A stretch of 37,826 bases of DNA from Gnetum montanum (GCA_015680685.1 MNCI01002752.1:373283-411108), one strand, 5' to 3'; numbered from the stretch's first letter, positions 1-10,920 are shown. Made by a program: numbers and translations. Notes: generated by a model from the letters alone, not told the origin.

Positions 1-368
1 CCAAACCTACCCCTACCACAACTTTCACTAACCCCTCCACAATTGGCCACAACATCGACAACCCCTGCCCCTCCCCCCTGGAACCTCACCACCATCAACA
101 TTAGCCGATCCCATGACACCAAGGATAGAGCTCCCCCCTTGGGTGAATGGGTGAACGTGGTTCGGGGGAGCACCAAGTCCTGTCGGCCACCAGAGCAGGA
201 ACCCACACCCGAGGACTTGAGCTATTGCCCAGTGGTGTGAGAGAGGGAGGGTCACCCTAGCTACCCAAGTGAGAGCTGATCCAGGCCCAGACAGGCCCAA
301 CGAAGTATAGATTTGGGGCTACAGTAGACCCTCTGGAAGGTCTACCAGTGCCACTCTTCCAAGCATAC
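1..368 (+). pseudogene. ORF1 tail and spacer before ORF2 of LINE-1
   Basis: A proline/threonine-rich reading frame (43-240) ends in a tryptophan-containing segment (EWVNVVRG) reminiscent of the stretch after the zinc knuckle in LINE-2 ORF1 (RWQ, stop, VKRKKK). About 130 bases of stop-containing spacer then lead to the ORF2 ATG at 369. The DUF4283 and zinc-knuckle parts expected of ORF1 would lie outside the window. The assignment rests mainly on position just upstream of ORF2. Confidence 0.4.
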
Positions 369-488
369 ATGAAGATTCTCAGCTGGAATTGTAGGGGACA
401 GGGTATGCCCTATAAAAGAAATACCATACGTAGAATCATCCGGGATGAAGAATGTGACATTGTTTACCTCCAAGAAACCAAGTTATAG
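369..488 (+). pseudogene. LINE-1 ORF2 start: N-terminus of APE-type endonuclease, truncated
   Basis: The frame opens with MKILSWNCRG, the usual first residues of plant LINE ORF2 endonucleases, and reaches DIVYLQETKL, which holds the catalytic glutamate of the QETK motif. It then stops at TAG (486-488), where LINE-2 has a TAA at the matching place. The next 25 bases join directly to sequence in another frame that belongs to the linker before the RT. Some 150-200 residues, with the remaining catalytic Asp/Asn/His motifs, have therefore been lost. Such enzymes nick target DNA to prime reverse transcription; this copy cannot. Confidence 0.85.
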
Positions 489-511
489 GTGAGGGAATCT
501 CACCTTTTCTC

Positions 512-2907
512 TTGGTATGGGCCATCAAGGCCCTACCAGTGGAGGACAAATTCTCTTTTAGGACAGGTCGCAAGGTGCTTCGGGACAAACTTATTCGGGT
601 CCAGATCAGACAGAAGGTTGGGGAGGACCTACATGAAGAAGAGCAAAACATCTTGTGGAAACTCCAAGGCCTTGATCTTGAAGAGGAAACATAGTGGAAA
701 CAAAGGTCACAGGTCATCTGGCTCCGAGAAGGGGACTTGCAAACAAAAATTTTCTTTGTCGTTGCTAAGACACGAGGGTGGGGCCAACTAAGTTGTTTAC
801 ACACCCAAGATGGGAGGATTATTGATGAACCACAGAGCATCGCTAGGGAGTTGACTCAATATTGGGAGAAGATTTGGGCCAAGCGACCCACCAACCCCAT
901 TTTGGTCCCAATTGCATAGGTGCTAAATGAGGAAGACAACACGTGGCTGCTAATCCCATTCTCCTGGCAAGAACTCATTGCCACCATCAACAGCATGCCA
1001 GGAGGGAAGGTGCCTAGCCAGGATGGCTAGAGTCTCGAGTTCTTTCGGACCTTCCTAGATATTATGGGATCCAATATCCTGGATGCCTTCAACCTTATGC
1101 AAGCTAAGAGGCAAGTTCGAAGGGAGATTAATTGCTCTCGAATTATGTGCATCCCGAAGCAAATGGAGGCACACCACCCAAAATACTTCCATCCTATTAG
1201 GGTCTACAACATTTTGATTCAAGTCTTCTCCAAGTTGATTGTGCATAGGCTGGCACCTCTCATGCCCAAGCTAGTGGAAGTTAATCAAGTAGGGTTTGTG
1301 CAAGGCCGAACCCTATAGGACTAGGTTATCCTCATGTAAGAGGTGTTCCACTTGCTTCAGACTACAGGTTTCCCTGGGCTCTGTCTCAAGCTCGATATTA
1401 CCAATGCATATGACACACTTAGCTAGGAAGCCCTAGCTACCATAATGTAGTGGAAAGGTTTTGACTAGGGGTTTATCTAGCTTTGCATCCACATGTAGTC
1501 ATCTGCTAGCTTCTCCTTTGACATGGGGGATGGTTGTGGGGCCTCTTCTCACCTGGGAGGGGGTTACAACAGGGGGATTCACTTTCACCCCTGTTGTTCA
1601 TCATCGCTATGGACTTGATGCAACTTTATTGTAGAACGTTGGGGGTTGACGGATTAGACATTGTGGGGGTGGAATGTCAGGTGGAGCACTATGCAGATGA
1701 CACAATGTTGCTTAGTCGGGCGAGGGTTCCACAAGCACGGTGCATTAACATCGCCCTTTCCCAATTGGCGGATGAGTTGGGATTGGAGATTAACAGGGCC
1801 AAATCCTTAGCTCATTTTATTAACGTGGATCCACAAATTAAAAATGGGGTCATGCAAGTCCTGAACATCTTGCTCGAAATGATCATGAACTCTTACATGG
1901 GTATCCCACTCTTCTAGTGGGGGTGCAACATGTCTTGGGGGACATTGTTGGAGAAAGTTGAATAGAGGATGGGTCACTGGGCAAACCATTTTCTGACCTA
2001 GAAGGGGCGATTGGTTGTGGCATCAGGGATTCTCATGGTGATTACCCGGTTTGTGGTAGTAGTTGCCACCCCTCCGAACGCCATCATTAACAAGATCAAC
2101 ATGCAAATCAAGCATTTCCTCTGGACGAGGGCAGAGGGGAAGGCAAACTCCACCTCGTATGCTGGGAACGGGTCGTGTGCCCCCGTAACGCAGGGGGGGT
2201 TGGGCATCTCATCGTTCAAGGATGAGATGATGCTGGGACAGCAACGCCTGCTGCTCCATTTCACATGCCCACATGGGGAACTGGCCTAGTGGATTTGCGT
2301 TATGAATGTGAAATATCGTCGTTGGGAGGTAGGGGTGTAGGATTCAAGGCCTTGGTAGATGTTCTGCCACCATGCGCGTGTGATGTAAGTGCAGGGTTGG
2401 TTAGGCTTCGAGCCATGTCGACTAATGATGGCCAAGTACCCGCAGATGTTAGGCTAGTAACAGATTTGGAGGGGGCAGCTCCCCGAGAAGATCAAAATGT
2501 TCCTGTGGTTATTACGAAATGACGCGTTGCCAGTTCGCACGCTTTTGCACAGACGTGGCCTCCCTGTGGACAACACTTGCCCCTTGTGCGACGCTACGCC
2601 AGAAATAGTTCAGCACTTCATCGCGGACTGCACATACATGCACGCCACGTGGCACACGGTTGAGGCGACCCCCCCAATGTGCATCACCAACGACTCTCAG
2701 GCCACACTACTTTTATGGGTAGCGTGGAAGATAAGAAACTGCACTGTTTTCCAGCAGATCAGGCTTCCCCCACCCCCGCTAGTGGCTTCCCAAGCTATCA
2801 GCGCATGGAATAAGATCGAGGCAACAATGGGAGTCATGTTGACCTTTGAGCCTGACTGCACCTCGTTCCAAGAGGAGGAAGAACTTTGGGAATTGGTGGA
2901 ACAATGA
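512..2907 (+). pseudogene. LINE-1 ORF2: linker, reverse transcriptase and zf-RVT zinc domain (broken)
   Basis: The linker motif WLREGDLQTK (near 720) and the RT start (SMPGGKVPSQDG near 990) come first. RT blocks follow: NQVGFVQGRTL, LKLDITNAYD, then after a frameshift near 1525 GLQQGDSLSPLLF and YADD at 1690-1701, the polymerase centre. YMGIPLF and a GGLGIS segment come next, then a zf-RVT domain from about 2485 (KIKMFLWLL, CPLC, QHFIADC) ending at TGA 2905-2907. Frame 2 is used before 1525 and frame 1 after. I count about 17 in-frame TAG, 3 TAA and no internal TGA. Most TAGs sit where glutamine or tryptophan is expected. The enzyme would copy LINE RNA into DNA at the target site. Confidence 0.85.
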
Positions 2908-4240
2908 GGCTGGGATAGCCCCCTGTAGTGGCTAGCAGGTAACCCAGATCTTGCAGATGATGCATTTTTCTCGAATTGGAGCGATGACCGCACTTACTTT
3001 TGGGGAAGAGAGGTAACTGTCACAGAATCCTCAATTGCCAGGTGTCTGGGGACCCAGGCTATTAGCAAGGTCATTTTACCTTCCACTCAAGGGTTGCAAG
3101 ACGTGGAATTGTTCTTTGATGGGCCAGTGGCACACACATAAAGTAGGTAAGTGCCTAGATCCTCCTTGCCATGAATCTGGGCCCGAGCGGCAAATCTGGT
3201 GGACCGTTTTTTTGTCTAGTCTGGCAATGGCTCCAAGCTACAGGACATCCACTTTGCCTTCCTCCGTTGCCTAAATTTGGGGCACCAGGTTAACTTACCA
3301 CAGTTTTTTCTAGCGGCCCTACAACTTCAGAGACAGGGCCGTCATTCGGGGCTCATCCTGGCCCTATGGTGGGGGGCAAACCCCCCCGTGGGGTGCCCCC
3401 CCGTCTGGCCCCTCATCCTCAACCAACTGGGAGCCCCTATGGACCTCACCGGCAATGACCTACACGTGGAAACGATGGAGCCAGCGTGGACAGTGCAAAC
3501 CGAGATGAGGAGTTGCAGCAGGTTGCATAGTAGGTTGCAAGTGCAGCGCATGAGGTTGAGCAACAGGAATGGGAGACAAAATGGTAGGAATCCCTTGCGC
3601 AAGCACAGGCTAAGTTGGAGGCCCAGTTTAGGGAAAGGGAGCAAGAGTGGGTGAGGCAACAAACCCTCTTGGCCAATGCAGCTCGGGCCTAGCTGGAGGA
3701 TGAGATCCAGGCCCAAGTGTGGGAAGAATTGATGCAGGAGGAAAATGCTTGAAGGGAGTGGTAGGAGGAAGAACGAGCACATCTAGAACGAGATCAAGAG
3801 GAGGAGACCCAGCGGTAGAGCCAACTGGACCAGGCACACAAACACAGTGCCCACGAATGGCTTAGAAGTGGACGGTGCCCATACCTCATCCTGGGCATCA
3901 ATTGTGATAGCTCCTGGGGAGAGCTCAGATGACATATCCGCTGGACCTCGGTGCCCTTCCATCTAAATGTGGGGATTCAGCAATGGATCGGAACAGACGG
4001 GAGTCGACCATGCAAGGAATCCAGTAGGCCACCAATTTTTTCAACATGGAGCTCCTTCGGAACACACTGGATATTTTGCATGAGCTGGAATGCCCACACT
4101 ATGCTTATCGTCAGCTGCCGATGAACCCCTAGCAAGGTTGCTGTTTTCAACCCGTGGGGGTCACTGTTGCCCACCCCCCCCCAACTCGTTTTGTAGCCTA
4201 AAATGGATTCAGCCGGCCTAACCCAGAGTTCTAGCATGTT
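2908..4240 (+). pseudogene. LINE-1 C-terminal extension: conserved block plus Glu/Gln-rich coiled coil
   Basis: Beyond the zinc domain a broken frame continues. GLQDVELFF (from 3091) and QVNLPQFFLAAL with RQGRHSG (3292-3350) align with GLQDVQIFF and QVNIPEFFLSSL with LGRHSG in LINE-2. From about 3500 to 3850 one frame is very rich in Glu, Gln and Ala with heptad-like spacing (for example LEAQFREREQEW), suggesting a long coiled coil, again broken mainly by TAG. A last segment (FFNMELLRNTLDILHELECP, near 4030-4090) precedes the untranslated region. Similarity between two copies shows the region was once coding. Its function is unknown to me; a role in RNA binding or self-association is only a guess. 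Confidence 0.6.
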
Positions 4241-4353
4241 GATTTTGGGGTGTTACCCCACCACACATGGGCCATTGTTGATGTCCCGATACTTGTAATC
4301 TCTTGTACTATATTTTTCAGTAATACATTCCCAACTATTTCCTCAGAAAAAAA

Positions 4354-4570
4354 TGTCTGATCATATATCATATTTGCCAATCCTTGTTCACCACTTAATT
4401 TTTGTGGTTGATCTTGTGTGGTTTCTTGTCATTATTAAATCATTCTTATTTTAATTGTTTAGCTTTTTAGGGGTTTTCATTGTAACCTTCTTTGGATGTA
4501 AAAATAACCATGGAGTAGACACTGATGCTACATATTATATTCCATGTTATTTTTAATTTTTCATCCAAAG
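4354..4570. other. AT-rich intron-like sequence before the first SEC8 exon
   Basis: About 215 bases between the LINE-1 poly(A) and the splice-acceptor-like end (pyrimidine-rich, then AG at 4569-4570). I see no coding signal here; it reads as intron. Confidence 0.4.
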
Positions 4571-4871
4571 GCTTAGACGCACAGTACATGACCTGATTAC
4601 AGCGGAAATTAAATCCAAGGCAGCAAACTCAGATTCAACACATCTTGATTATCAGTTTTCACAATCATCAGCTCTTTCTCTGAAGCCTTCAAAAGGGAAA
4701 TCTGGTCCTGGGAAAGCATATGCTAAACAAAAACAACTAAATGGTGGATGAGCTTGCTTGCGGCTACTACAATTAGTCCTATTTCCTCTGATATGGCTCC
4801 AATGGGTCCCTCACAAGTTGCAACCCAAGAACTGCTAGAGGTGTTGATGGAAAGTCTCCTTCGGATCCTGG
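4571..4871 (+). pseudogene. SEC8: SEC8 exon A (residues LRRTVHDLITAE to LLEVLMESLLRIL)
   Basis: SEC8 (EXOC4) is a subunit of the exocyst, the complex that tethers secretory vesicles to the plasma membrane. The exon begins after an AG (LRRTVHDLITAEIKSK), matching the plant SEC8 segment KLRPTIHEIIT as I recall it. It continues through KGKSGPGKAYAKQKQLNGG and then needs a frame change near 4748 (TGA in the first frame). The second frame reads ISPISSDMAPMGPSQVATQE then LLEVLMESLLRIL, like plant SPLMAPGGKAQAAAKDLLDS. The donor is G|GTAAAA at 4871/4872, and the split codon joins exon B as ILENH. The frameshift makes this copy a likely pseudogene, unless it is a sequencing error. Confidence 0.8.
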
Positions 4872-4939
4872 GTAAAATTGTGATTCATTGGATATTATCA
4901 TCTTCTAATGTATTACATTGAATTTTCAAGTTGATAATA

Positions 4940-5065
4940 ACTAATAATATAATCTGCCAATGAGAGGTGGCTCAAGAGGTTAACTCTTTATCTAACAAAG
5001 ATTTACAGGCAAGAGGCGGCCAGTTTGAATTATACTTAAATTATATTCTTCTATAATTCTTCTAA
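4940..5065 (+). repeat. Candidate tRNA-derived SINE in a SEC8 intron
   Basis: A box A-like word TGGCTCAAGAGG (4968-4979) is followed about 43 bases later by a box B-like AGTTTGAATTA (5022-5032). This is the spacing of an internal RNA polymerase III promoter of a tRNA-derived SINE, with box B decayed. The body after box B is AT-rich and its end is not clear. It lies between SEC8 exons A and B. Confidence 0.35.
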
Positions 5066-5137
5066 AGTATCATGTTGGCTATGTCTGGGCATGTACTGAT
5101 AATACAATATGAAAATAAGATTGTGCCTTGTTTTCAG

Positions 5138-5301
5138 AAAACCACATCGTAGTTGGAGAGCTGATGGACTCAAAATTATATGTTAATGATGCATCAAGTT
5201 CACCAAATTTGTCTAATGGTGATATGAACTGGAACCATGACTGTGATGTTGCTTATGCTACTGGTGGCTACAGCTTGGGATTCTGCTTGATTGTTTTGTA
5301 G
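5138..5301 (+). pseudogene. SEC8: SEC8 exon B (NHIVVGEL to ATGGYSLGFCLIVL, then TAG)
   Basis: Acceptor TTTTCAG at 5131-5137. The translation NHIVVGELMDSKLYVND...MNWNHDCD...ATGGYSLGFCLIVL follows plant SEC8 (NHVVIGELLELK...VNWN...ATGGYTISFPLTVLQ) with the same spacing. The last codon before the donor (G|GTACAAG) is TAG where SEC8 has Gln, a CAG to TAG change. The reading phase matches exon A exactly (2 + 162 bases). The amber codon supports a non-functional copy. Confidence 0.85.
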
Positions 5302-5497
5302 GTACAAGGTTAATGATTTGAATAAAACAAGGTCCTTTCTCATTGTCAAGATTGAGCTTTGTTGCGAAGAGTAAATATTATACATTTTGAACTCAGCTGA
5401 ATGACACTTAATAATTATGTGTTTCGTTTTTTCTTGTTGGGTTGTTGTTTTTATTTCAAAGCTGCTCACGTAGATGATTTTTTCTTTGCACATTGAG

Positions 5498-5611
5498 AAA
5501 ATGCCAACAGCTTATTTGTGAAATTTTACGTGCCACACCTAAAGCGGCATCTGCTGATGCAGCTCTGCAAACTGCAAGACTAGCCAACAAAGCTCTTGCA
5601 AAGGATACACG
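5498..5611 (+). pseudogene. SEC8: SEC8 exon C (CQQLICEILRATPKAASADA...)
   Basis: CQQLICEILRATPKAASADA is nearly identical to the plant SEC8 core sequence, and the exon goes on with ALQTARLANKALAKDT. This is the strongest single match in the window. The end CG|GTGAAA leaves two bases that pair in phase with exon D. The start is less clear: from the AG at 5496-5497 the frame is off by one, as if one A had been added to the AAAA run, while AG at 5509-5510 would give an in-phase but shorter exon. Long poorly conserved intron follows (5612-7188). Confidence 0.85.
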
Positions 5612-6062
5612 GTGAAATTCTTTCTGGGTGCAATACTTTGTAAGCTATTATTAAACATGCATGCGCATGCACGCATAGATATCCACCAATCTTACTGAGG
5701 GAAACGGTGTAATAGAGATGTTCTTATGTTTACGGTTTCTACAAGGCAGCTAAGCTATAGAGAATAATGTCTTTGATGGAACTATAAAAGCTTTTGAAAT
5801 TTTAATGTATTTCCAAGTTGGTAGCTGCAATAATTATATTTCTTTGGCACTTTCATTTTCATTTATAACATGAGTCAAGCCATATTGTCCTCGTGATTAA
5901 GACTGAAATTTATGTCTCAAGGTGCAAATGAGGCATATGGTACCTTAAGAAACATCTGTGCTTGATGTTGCTATTCAATTAGCTTGAAGTTGTTCGGCAT
6001 TGCCAGTTATAGTTTCACCAAATTGTTAAATTTCTAGTATAGGACAAAAATGGTTGAGAGTT

Positions 6063-6129
6063 CTTACTAACCCACCATAAGTATTAAGTTAAATTACTGA
6101 AACATAAGAATCATTGGTGGGTAGTAAGG
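6063..6129. repeat. Short imperfect inverted repeat
   Basis: CTTACTAACCCACCA at 6063-6077 pairs with TGGTGGGTAGTAAGG at 6115-6129, with one mismatch or indel and a 37-base loop. No target duplication or transposon end could be assigned. Confidence 0.4.
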
Positions 6130-6289
6130 TTCAGAACTGCAAGCAAGAAAGCTTTGAACTCCATGTAGCCATGATACCCACTCATAAAGAACATATACAT
6201 GACAAGTTTATTTTAATATAATGTCTTAGACAAGAAAATATGCATCAAGTAAAATGGGAAACTAGAATACATGATTAATGATCAATGAT

Positions 6290-6640
6290 ATTAAATTGCA
6301 TATTAGGTGGATGTTAGGTATCACTAGAAAAGCTAGAATAAAACATTTTCTTATTAGGATGTTTAGGGTAGCACTTGTGGATGAAAACATTAAGCTTATC
6401 TCAGATGATTTGGTCTAGAAAACCAAAGAAGGCACTTGTTAGAAGAGATTGCTTACTTGTAGTAAAGGGAAAATTAACAAAGAGGTAGACTGAATTATAC
6501 TTAGTATGCAAGAATAAGGAATGATGTTCAAGATATTAAAATCAATACTAAATTTGCTCTTAATAGAGGTGAAAAGTGGAAAGAATTTATGTTATTAACC
6601 CCCATATAATTGGGATAAGACTAGGATGATGATAATGGTA
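6290..6640 (+). mobile_element. RTE-type LINE, 3'-terminal fragment
   Basis: The frame IRWMLGITRKARIKHFLIRM ... RVALVDENIK matches the C-terminus of RTE-clade LINE proteins (pattern RWM-G-TRKDRI...VGVAPI-EK). About 250 bases on, the fragment ends with TTGGGATAAGACTAGGATGATGATAATGG (in two halves: TTGGGATAAGACTAGG, then a GAT-type tail), the usual RTE end of TGGGATAAGGCT followed by a simple repeat. Several stops break it. The fragment is 5' truncated and sits in a SEC8 intron. A second RTE copy lies at 21808-22945 with a similar tail. Confidence 0.7.
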
Positions 6641-7188
6641 TTAAATTGCATGTTAAAACATTAGTGTAAAGGTACAGGACAGGTTTTTGATTTGACTTAA
6701 ATGAGAAACATTGGTGATAAATTCATGAAATCTTTTACAGATTTAGAAAGGTTTAAAATAGGTCTAATTTTAGAATTGTATTGATTAAAATAAGACCTTA
6801 GAGATGTATCACTGTTTAGGAGTTTTACTTTAACCTTATCTCATAGTATGTTCTGAAATTTGGTTCAACATTGACTCAGAACGTGCCTTTAATACCTATG
6901 GCTTATGTACTTTAAATTTTGCTGGTTATGCTTCGGGCATGAATAAAGTAAGCTTTTCAATTTTGGTTTTAAATCTTCATGATATGTTGGGAAAATATGA
7001 GAAACAACGTCATCAATTTATCTCTGTAAACCCTCATAGGAAAACTTGTTTTTTGAGCACTGATTATCCTTATTATACCCAATTTATGTCTGAGCATGTG
7101 TTGTATATACAATATACTTCATTTTAGCCTCTATCTTGATATCCTGTAGTTGGTGTTACTGACCTTTATAATTGTGTTGTGATACTAG

Positions 7189-7267
7189 GAATAGTTCAGA
7201 AGATGGGCTCTCATTTGCTTTTCGTTTCACAGATATGGTTCTTTCTGCTTCTAGTTCTGGTATATTT
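7189..7267 (+). pseudogene. SEC8: SEC8 exon D (NSSEDGLSFAFRFTDMVLSAS)
   Basis: After TACTAG the frame reads NSSEDGLSFAFRFTD and MVLSASSSGIF, matching plant SEC8 APEDGLTFTFRFTDATVSIS. The first base completes the arginine codon begun in exon C, so the splice phase is kept. The donor is GTAATG at 7268. A possible next exon starts at 7345 after AACAG (frame WSRCPMKEPMNVC, compare plant QGWGKRAPNASLEG), but that match is weak. No later SEC8 exon was found on this strand. Confidence 0.75.
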
Positions 7268-7399
7268 GTAATGTCTTCCACTTCTGGTTCACACTCATAC
7301 TAGTACTTCTCTGAATATAAGATCAAATAAGATCATGCTCAACAGGGTGGTCAAGGTGTCCTATGAAGGAACCAATGAATGTGTGTCCCTCACCATAGC

Positions 7400-8995
7400 T
7401 ATAGCTGATTTTAACATAAGTATGACAGAAACTTAGTCGTACTTTGACCTTATTGTTTTTTCGATTAATAAACCGACAACTTATCCATAGAGCTTCCATT
7501 TCATTGGGAACAGCATATATGACAATGACTCGGTCAATTAATTATTAATTATTAATACTTAATACAAATACAGCTTATTTGATGAAATCAATATATTTAA
7601 GTACCAGGAACAGAGCAAAGTCACTACAATAAAAATAACAATGTTTTAAATTTCAGTATAACAGTTGAAACAGCAATTTTGATTCAGACACTTTTAATTT
7701 GTCCAAAAGAAGCTTTAACTCTACCATGGACAATTCTAAACTTCAATCCAAACCTGATTATGTTTGCGATCATCCTTTTTTTATCCAGTCCTCTACGAAC
7801 CAGCAACCTGCATTATCTGTTAAAAATTGAATCTTCCAACATTTTTTTATACTCTTTATCCGATATTTTACATAAAATAGTAACCGATTAAGAATTTTAG
7901 AAATAGCAGTTAATGGGAGGTAAAATATTATATGCAAAAATAATACTTTTGCAATGTAAAAATTATAAGTAACCATAGAGTTATAACATTCTGTTAGGCA
8001 AGGGATAAAAATTTGAAATAAAAGGTAAATATTTTTGGAAGTCATCATTATCATAACCTTGTCAAAAAAATATAGGATGGCTGCATGAGTTCTATTTCAC
8101 CATTTGCCTTATTCAAGCTTTAGCTCTTGATAGAGGTGAATGAAAGTAACTTCGAATATGTTTAAAAAGAAGTTGGAGATATCAAGGGTTAGTATGTTCC
8201 AGACATAACTGTAGGTTGGGAATGATAAAAGGGTGAATAGTATTTGCAGAGAAGTTAGGGTGATTGCAGATTGTGGTAGAAGTGTCTAGGAGAAGATCAA
8301 GAACATTTGCAAAATGGAGACAGATTATGAGCAACTGTTGAACACCCAATCAATAATTGATGCAGTTTTGCAAGATATACAAAATTAGAACAGTCAACAA
8401 TGTTCATAGAGATTCTTTCAAAGGCTTACATGATAGACTCCATCTTCCAACTAAGAATGTTGCTCTAGAAAATTTATGAAACAATGGAGGACCCGCCTAC
8501 GAAGAAAAGAAGCTTTGGTATCAACACATCAAAGAAGAACTATTAAAACTCAAGGGTGGGTACTGACAACTCATTTTTAATTCACAAAGGTCCTTCCATT
8601 AATTCTATTTGTAAATTGAGTAAAAATTATGCTTGATATAATTTAATTCAAGACGGATTAATTTGGAAAGGTCTATGTTGTAATCACATTACAAGCTTGT
8701 AAAAGGAAAATAATAAAGGAAGTATGATTCATGAGTTGACCTACCTAACCTGCAAAGAATAAACTTGTTTATGAAAGTAGTGAAGTATATTTAATGCACC
8801 TGAATTAGCCCAAAATTCACAAATTCCACGTTTGCAATAGCAATTTTGAGCTGTGAATAGGATTTGTAGAAAGGCATGAGAACCAAGAAGAGTATGAAAA
8901 TATTTAGCAGACATGGTGTGAATCATGGCTAATGTCAACACATCATGAAGTGAAGATAAGAAATCTAAGAAGGATGGAGCTCATGATAGGAAAAG
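7400..8995. other. AT-rich stretch with no identifiable gene
   Basis: About 1.6 kb between the SEC8 exons and LINE-2. The short open frames on both strands show no motif I know. A stretch around 8300-8560 reads partly like degraded coding sequence (for example NVHRDSFKGLHDRLHLPTKN), but I cannot name a family. Confidence 0.4.
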
Positions 8996-9126
8996 AATAA
9001 ACTTTGATGCAATTTTTGAAAGGGCAGGGTGATTTTGGCATGGATGTGTAGGGTGGTTTGGACGGGGGAGGTTTCTTTGGAACCTCCATTAGGCCTGATG
9101 GTTCTCTGTGACTAGAGGTTCCTCAT

Positions 9127-9780
9127 TTGCCAAAGGAGGCATTGGGTACTATGGAGCATAGCCTTACTGGTGATTTTGTCTCGAGTGGGCCAAGGCCCAA
9201 GCTTGAGGTCATATGGAAGTGGGCAGTTTCTACCTGGGGGCTTGACAATGTTGGAGTGAGAAGCCTCTCTGAGGAACTCATTCTTTTCATTTTTTGCTGT
9301 GTTGAGGACTAGGATCAAGTTCTTTTGGGGGGTCCTTGGTTTTTTGGTGCGCGAGGGTTGGCACTCACCACCTAGAGGCCAGGAGCACACTAAGACAAAG
9401 ATCTTTTTTCACAAGCTCCTGTTTGAATTTGAGTGTCCAAAGTCCCTTGGTAGGTTTGGATGCCAGCCTTTTTCAAGTTGATGGTTGGTTACTTCAAGGA
9501 GTTCATCACTCTAGACAAACCCACCCAGATGATGAAAATGATGGGTTTTGCCTGTTTATGTGTTTGGAGGTTGTTGGCACCTAAGGACTTGCTCTCAGAG
9601 TTAGTCTTGGCTCTTCCCTCAGGGGAGGAGAGGCTTACTATTGAATATGAAAATTTGCTCATGGAGCGCAAGGGTTTTGGGCCCAAAAGTGACTCTTGTC
9701 AATTTTGTAGAAAAGTTGGCCACTTGATGACAAAATGCCAGGCTAAGGCCAATAGTGGGCATGTAGGACGATGGCAATAG
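9127..9780 (+). pseudogene. LINE-2 ORF1: DUF4283-like domain and CCHC zinc knuckle
   Basis: In one frame, with several stops, the sequence has the layout of plant LINE ORF1: KLEVIWKWAVSTWGL, ILFIFCCVED, VLLGGPWFF, then the conserved tail FFKLMVGYFKEFITLDKPTQ and LTIEYENLLMERKGFGP. It ends in CQFCRKVGHLMTKC, a C-x2-C-x4-H-x4-C zinc knuckle (about 9697-9738). From 9460 to 9780 the frame is uninterrupted. Such proteins bind the element's own RNA. In-frame stops near 9310, 9370 and 9390-9450 show decay. The start at 9127 is only the first ATG in frame; the true start may be earlier. Confidence 0.75.
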
Positions 9781-10239
9781 GTGAAAAGGAAGAAAAAATA
9801 GGGATCGTGGGCAAGGAAAGATACACTAGCACGTGGCTCCCCCCAAATCTCCAATGAAGACGTTGGGGTTAGAGGTTAGTGATATTTCGATGCCAATGGT
9901 TGGTGTGGAGGAGGTGATAGGTTGGGATACGGGGACCCCCTAGTCGACATGCCTCACAAGGGAAGTTTCACCACCCCACCGAAGCTCATGCAACCAAGCA
10001 TGGAGCTTCCTCTTTTGAGTGCTAGGTGTTCATTGTTAGAGCTTCTCTAAGCCTATGATGGAGGAGATTTCTCAATCGACAATAGAGCCGTGCAATGGGT
10101 TTAAGGTGTTAACGGATATTGGGAAGGTTGAATGCCCACCAACTTTGGTAGTGTGCAATCAGCAAACATAGCTTGAAATTGACTTGGGCCTTCAAACGAC
10201 CCTTAAAGAGGTCTACCACAAGTGCTCGGATGGGTGATC
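9781..10239 (+). other. Spacer between ORF1 and ORF2 of LINE-2
   Basis: About 460 bases of stop-rich sequence following a basic stretch (VKRKKK). It corresponds to the shorter spacer before the ORF2 ATG in LINE-1. No separate feature seen. Confidence 0.5.
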
Positions 10240-10920
10240 ATGAAGATTATGACATGGAATTGCAAGGGTAGGGCACCCCCTACAAGAGACATGCCCTCAA
10301 GGAGATTGTGAATAGGGATCATTATGACATTGTGTTTTTACAAGAAACGAAACTATAACACTGGGAATTTGAGTTGTTGTAGTGGCTTGGTTGGTATGTC
10401 CAATAGGTGGCTTGTCGGGGATGTGCTGAGGGTTTGGCTATTTTGTTAAGGATTTGGTTGCAGCATCTAGATGCTTTGGATTGGAGCATTATGATCCACT
10501 TATTGTTGCCAGGGCTTTGGCTCACTAGCTTTTATAGGAAACAAGATTGGGGACAATGTATTATGGAACTGAGACAAATTGCCATGCTTATTCCAGACAA
10601 GTAATGTTGGGTTTTAGTGGGGAATTTTAATCAACAACTTTATGCTTGGGAAAATGCATGGGTAGAATGTGCTACACTATCAAGCACCAAATAGTTCTTA
10701 CAATTGCTACACCAACATGACTTGATGGATCTTAAGGTCGAGAATTGTTATTACACTTGAAGCAACCAGAGAACTAGTAATGCTAAAATGTTGTCTAGAA
10801 TTGATCGGTGGGATCTTCCCTCTTGCTCTAGCAATAGGTGTGTGTTATGGGGACTGAATAGCAGTGCTCAGACCACATATTGCTAATTTGTTAGATTGGT
10901 AGGGAGTCATGAAACTTTGT
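10240..10920 (+). pseudogene. LINE-2 ORF2: APE-type endonuclease, frameshifted
   Basis: The frame opens at ATG 10240 with MKIMTWNCKGR, close to MKILSWNCRGQ of LINE-1. After a frame change it gives EIVNRDHYDIVFLQETKL (ends at TAA 10356). A later frame shows VLVGNFNQQLYAWEN, the GDFN-like catalytic motif with Asp changed to Asn, and then SRIDRW, the region just before the last catalytic histidine. This copy thus keeps most of the endonuclease that LINE-1 has lost, but not in one readable piece. Confidence 0.75.

Larger units (their letters stand above)
1..4353 (+). mobile_element. LINE-1: decayed plant L1-type non-LTR retrotransposon, 5' end outside the window
   Basis: The order of parts is that of a plant L1 LINE: the end of an ORF1-like proline-rich stretch, an ORF2 start with the endonuclease N-terminus, reverse transcriptase with YADD, a zf-RVT zinc domain, a C-terminal extension, an untranslated region and a short A run at 4347-4353. 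Most of the endonuclease is missing and the frame shifts at least twice, so the copy is dead. It is clearly more GC-rich than the DNA after 4360. It shares protein-level similarity with LINE-2 (9000-14290) along RT, zinc domain and C-terminal extension, so both belong to one family. The exact 3' end is inferred from the A run; no target duplication could be checked because the 5' end is cut off. Confidence 0.85.
5612..7188 (+). other. Intron-like stretch of the + strand SEC8 copy
   Basis: About 1.6 kb, AT-rich, without a supported gene. It holds a stem of 15-base arms (6063-6077 and 6115-6129) and an RTE-type LINE 3' end (6290-6640). The open frame at 6939-7127 looks like chance. Confidence 0.4.

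Noticed and set aside
512-2907. Recoded genetic code, with TAG read as glutamine
   Set aside because: The TAG excess is in dead elements that also have frameshifts and deletions, some TAGs stand for tryptophan, and CHG deamination explains them. The exons of SEC8 that look intact have no internal TAG.
3342-3837. Minus-strand leucine/proline-rich proteins opposite the LINE-1 coiled coil
   Set aside because: They are antisense shadows of the GAG/CAG-rich coiled-coil sequence.
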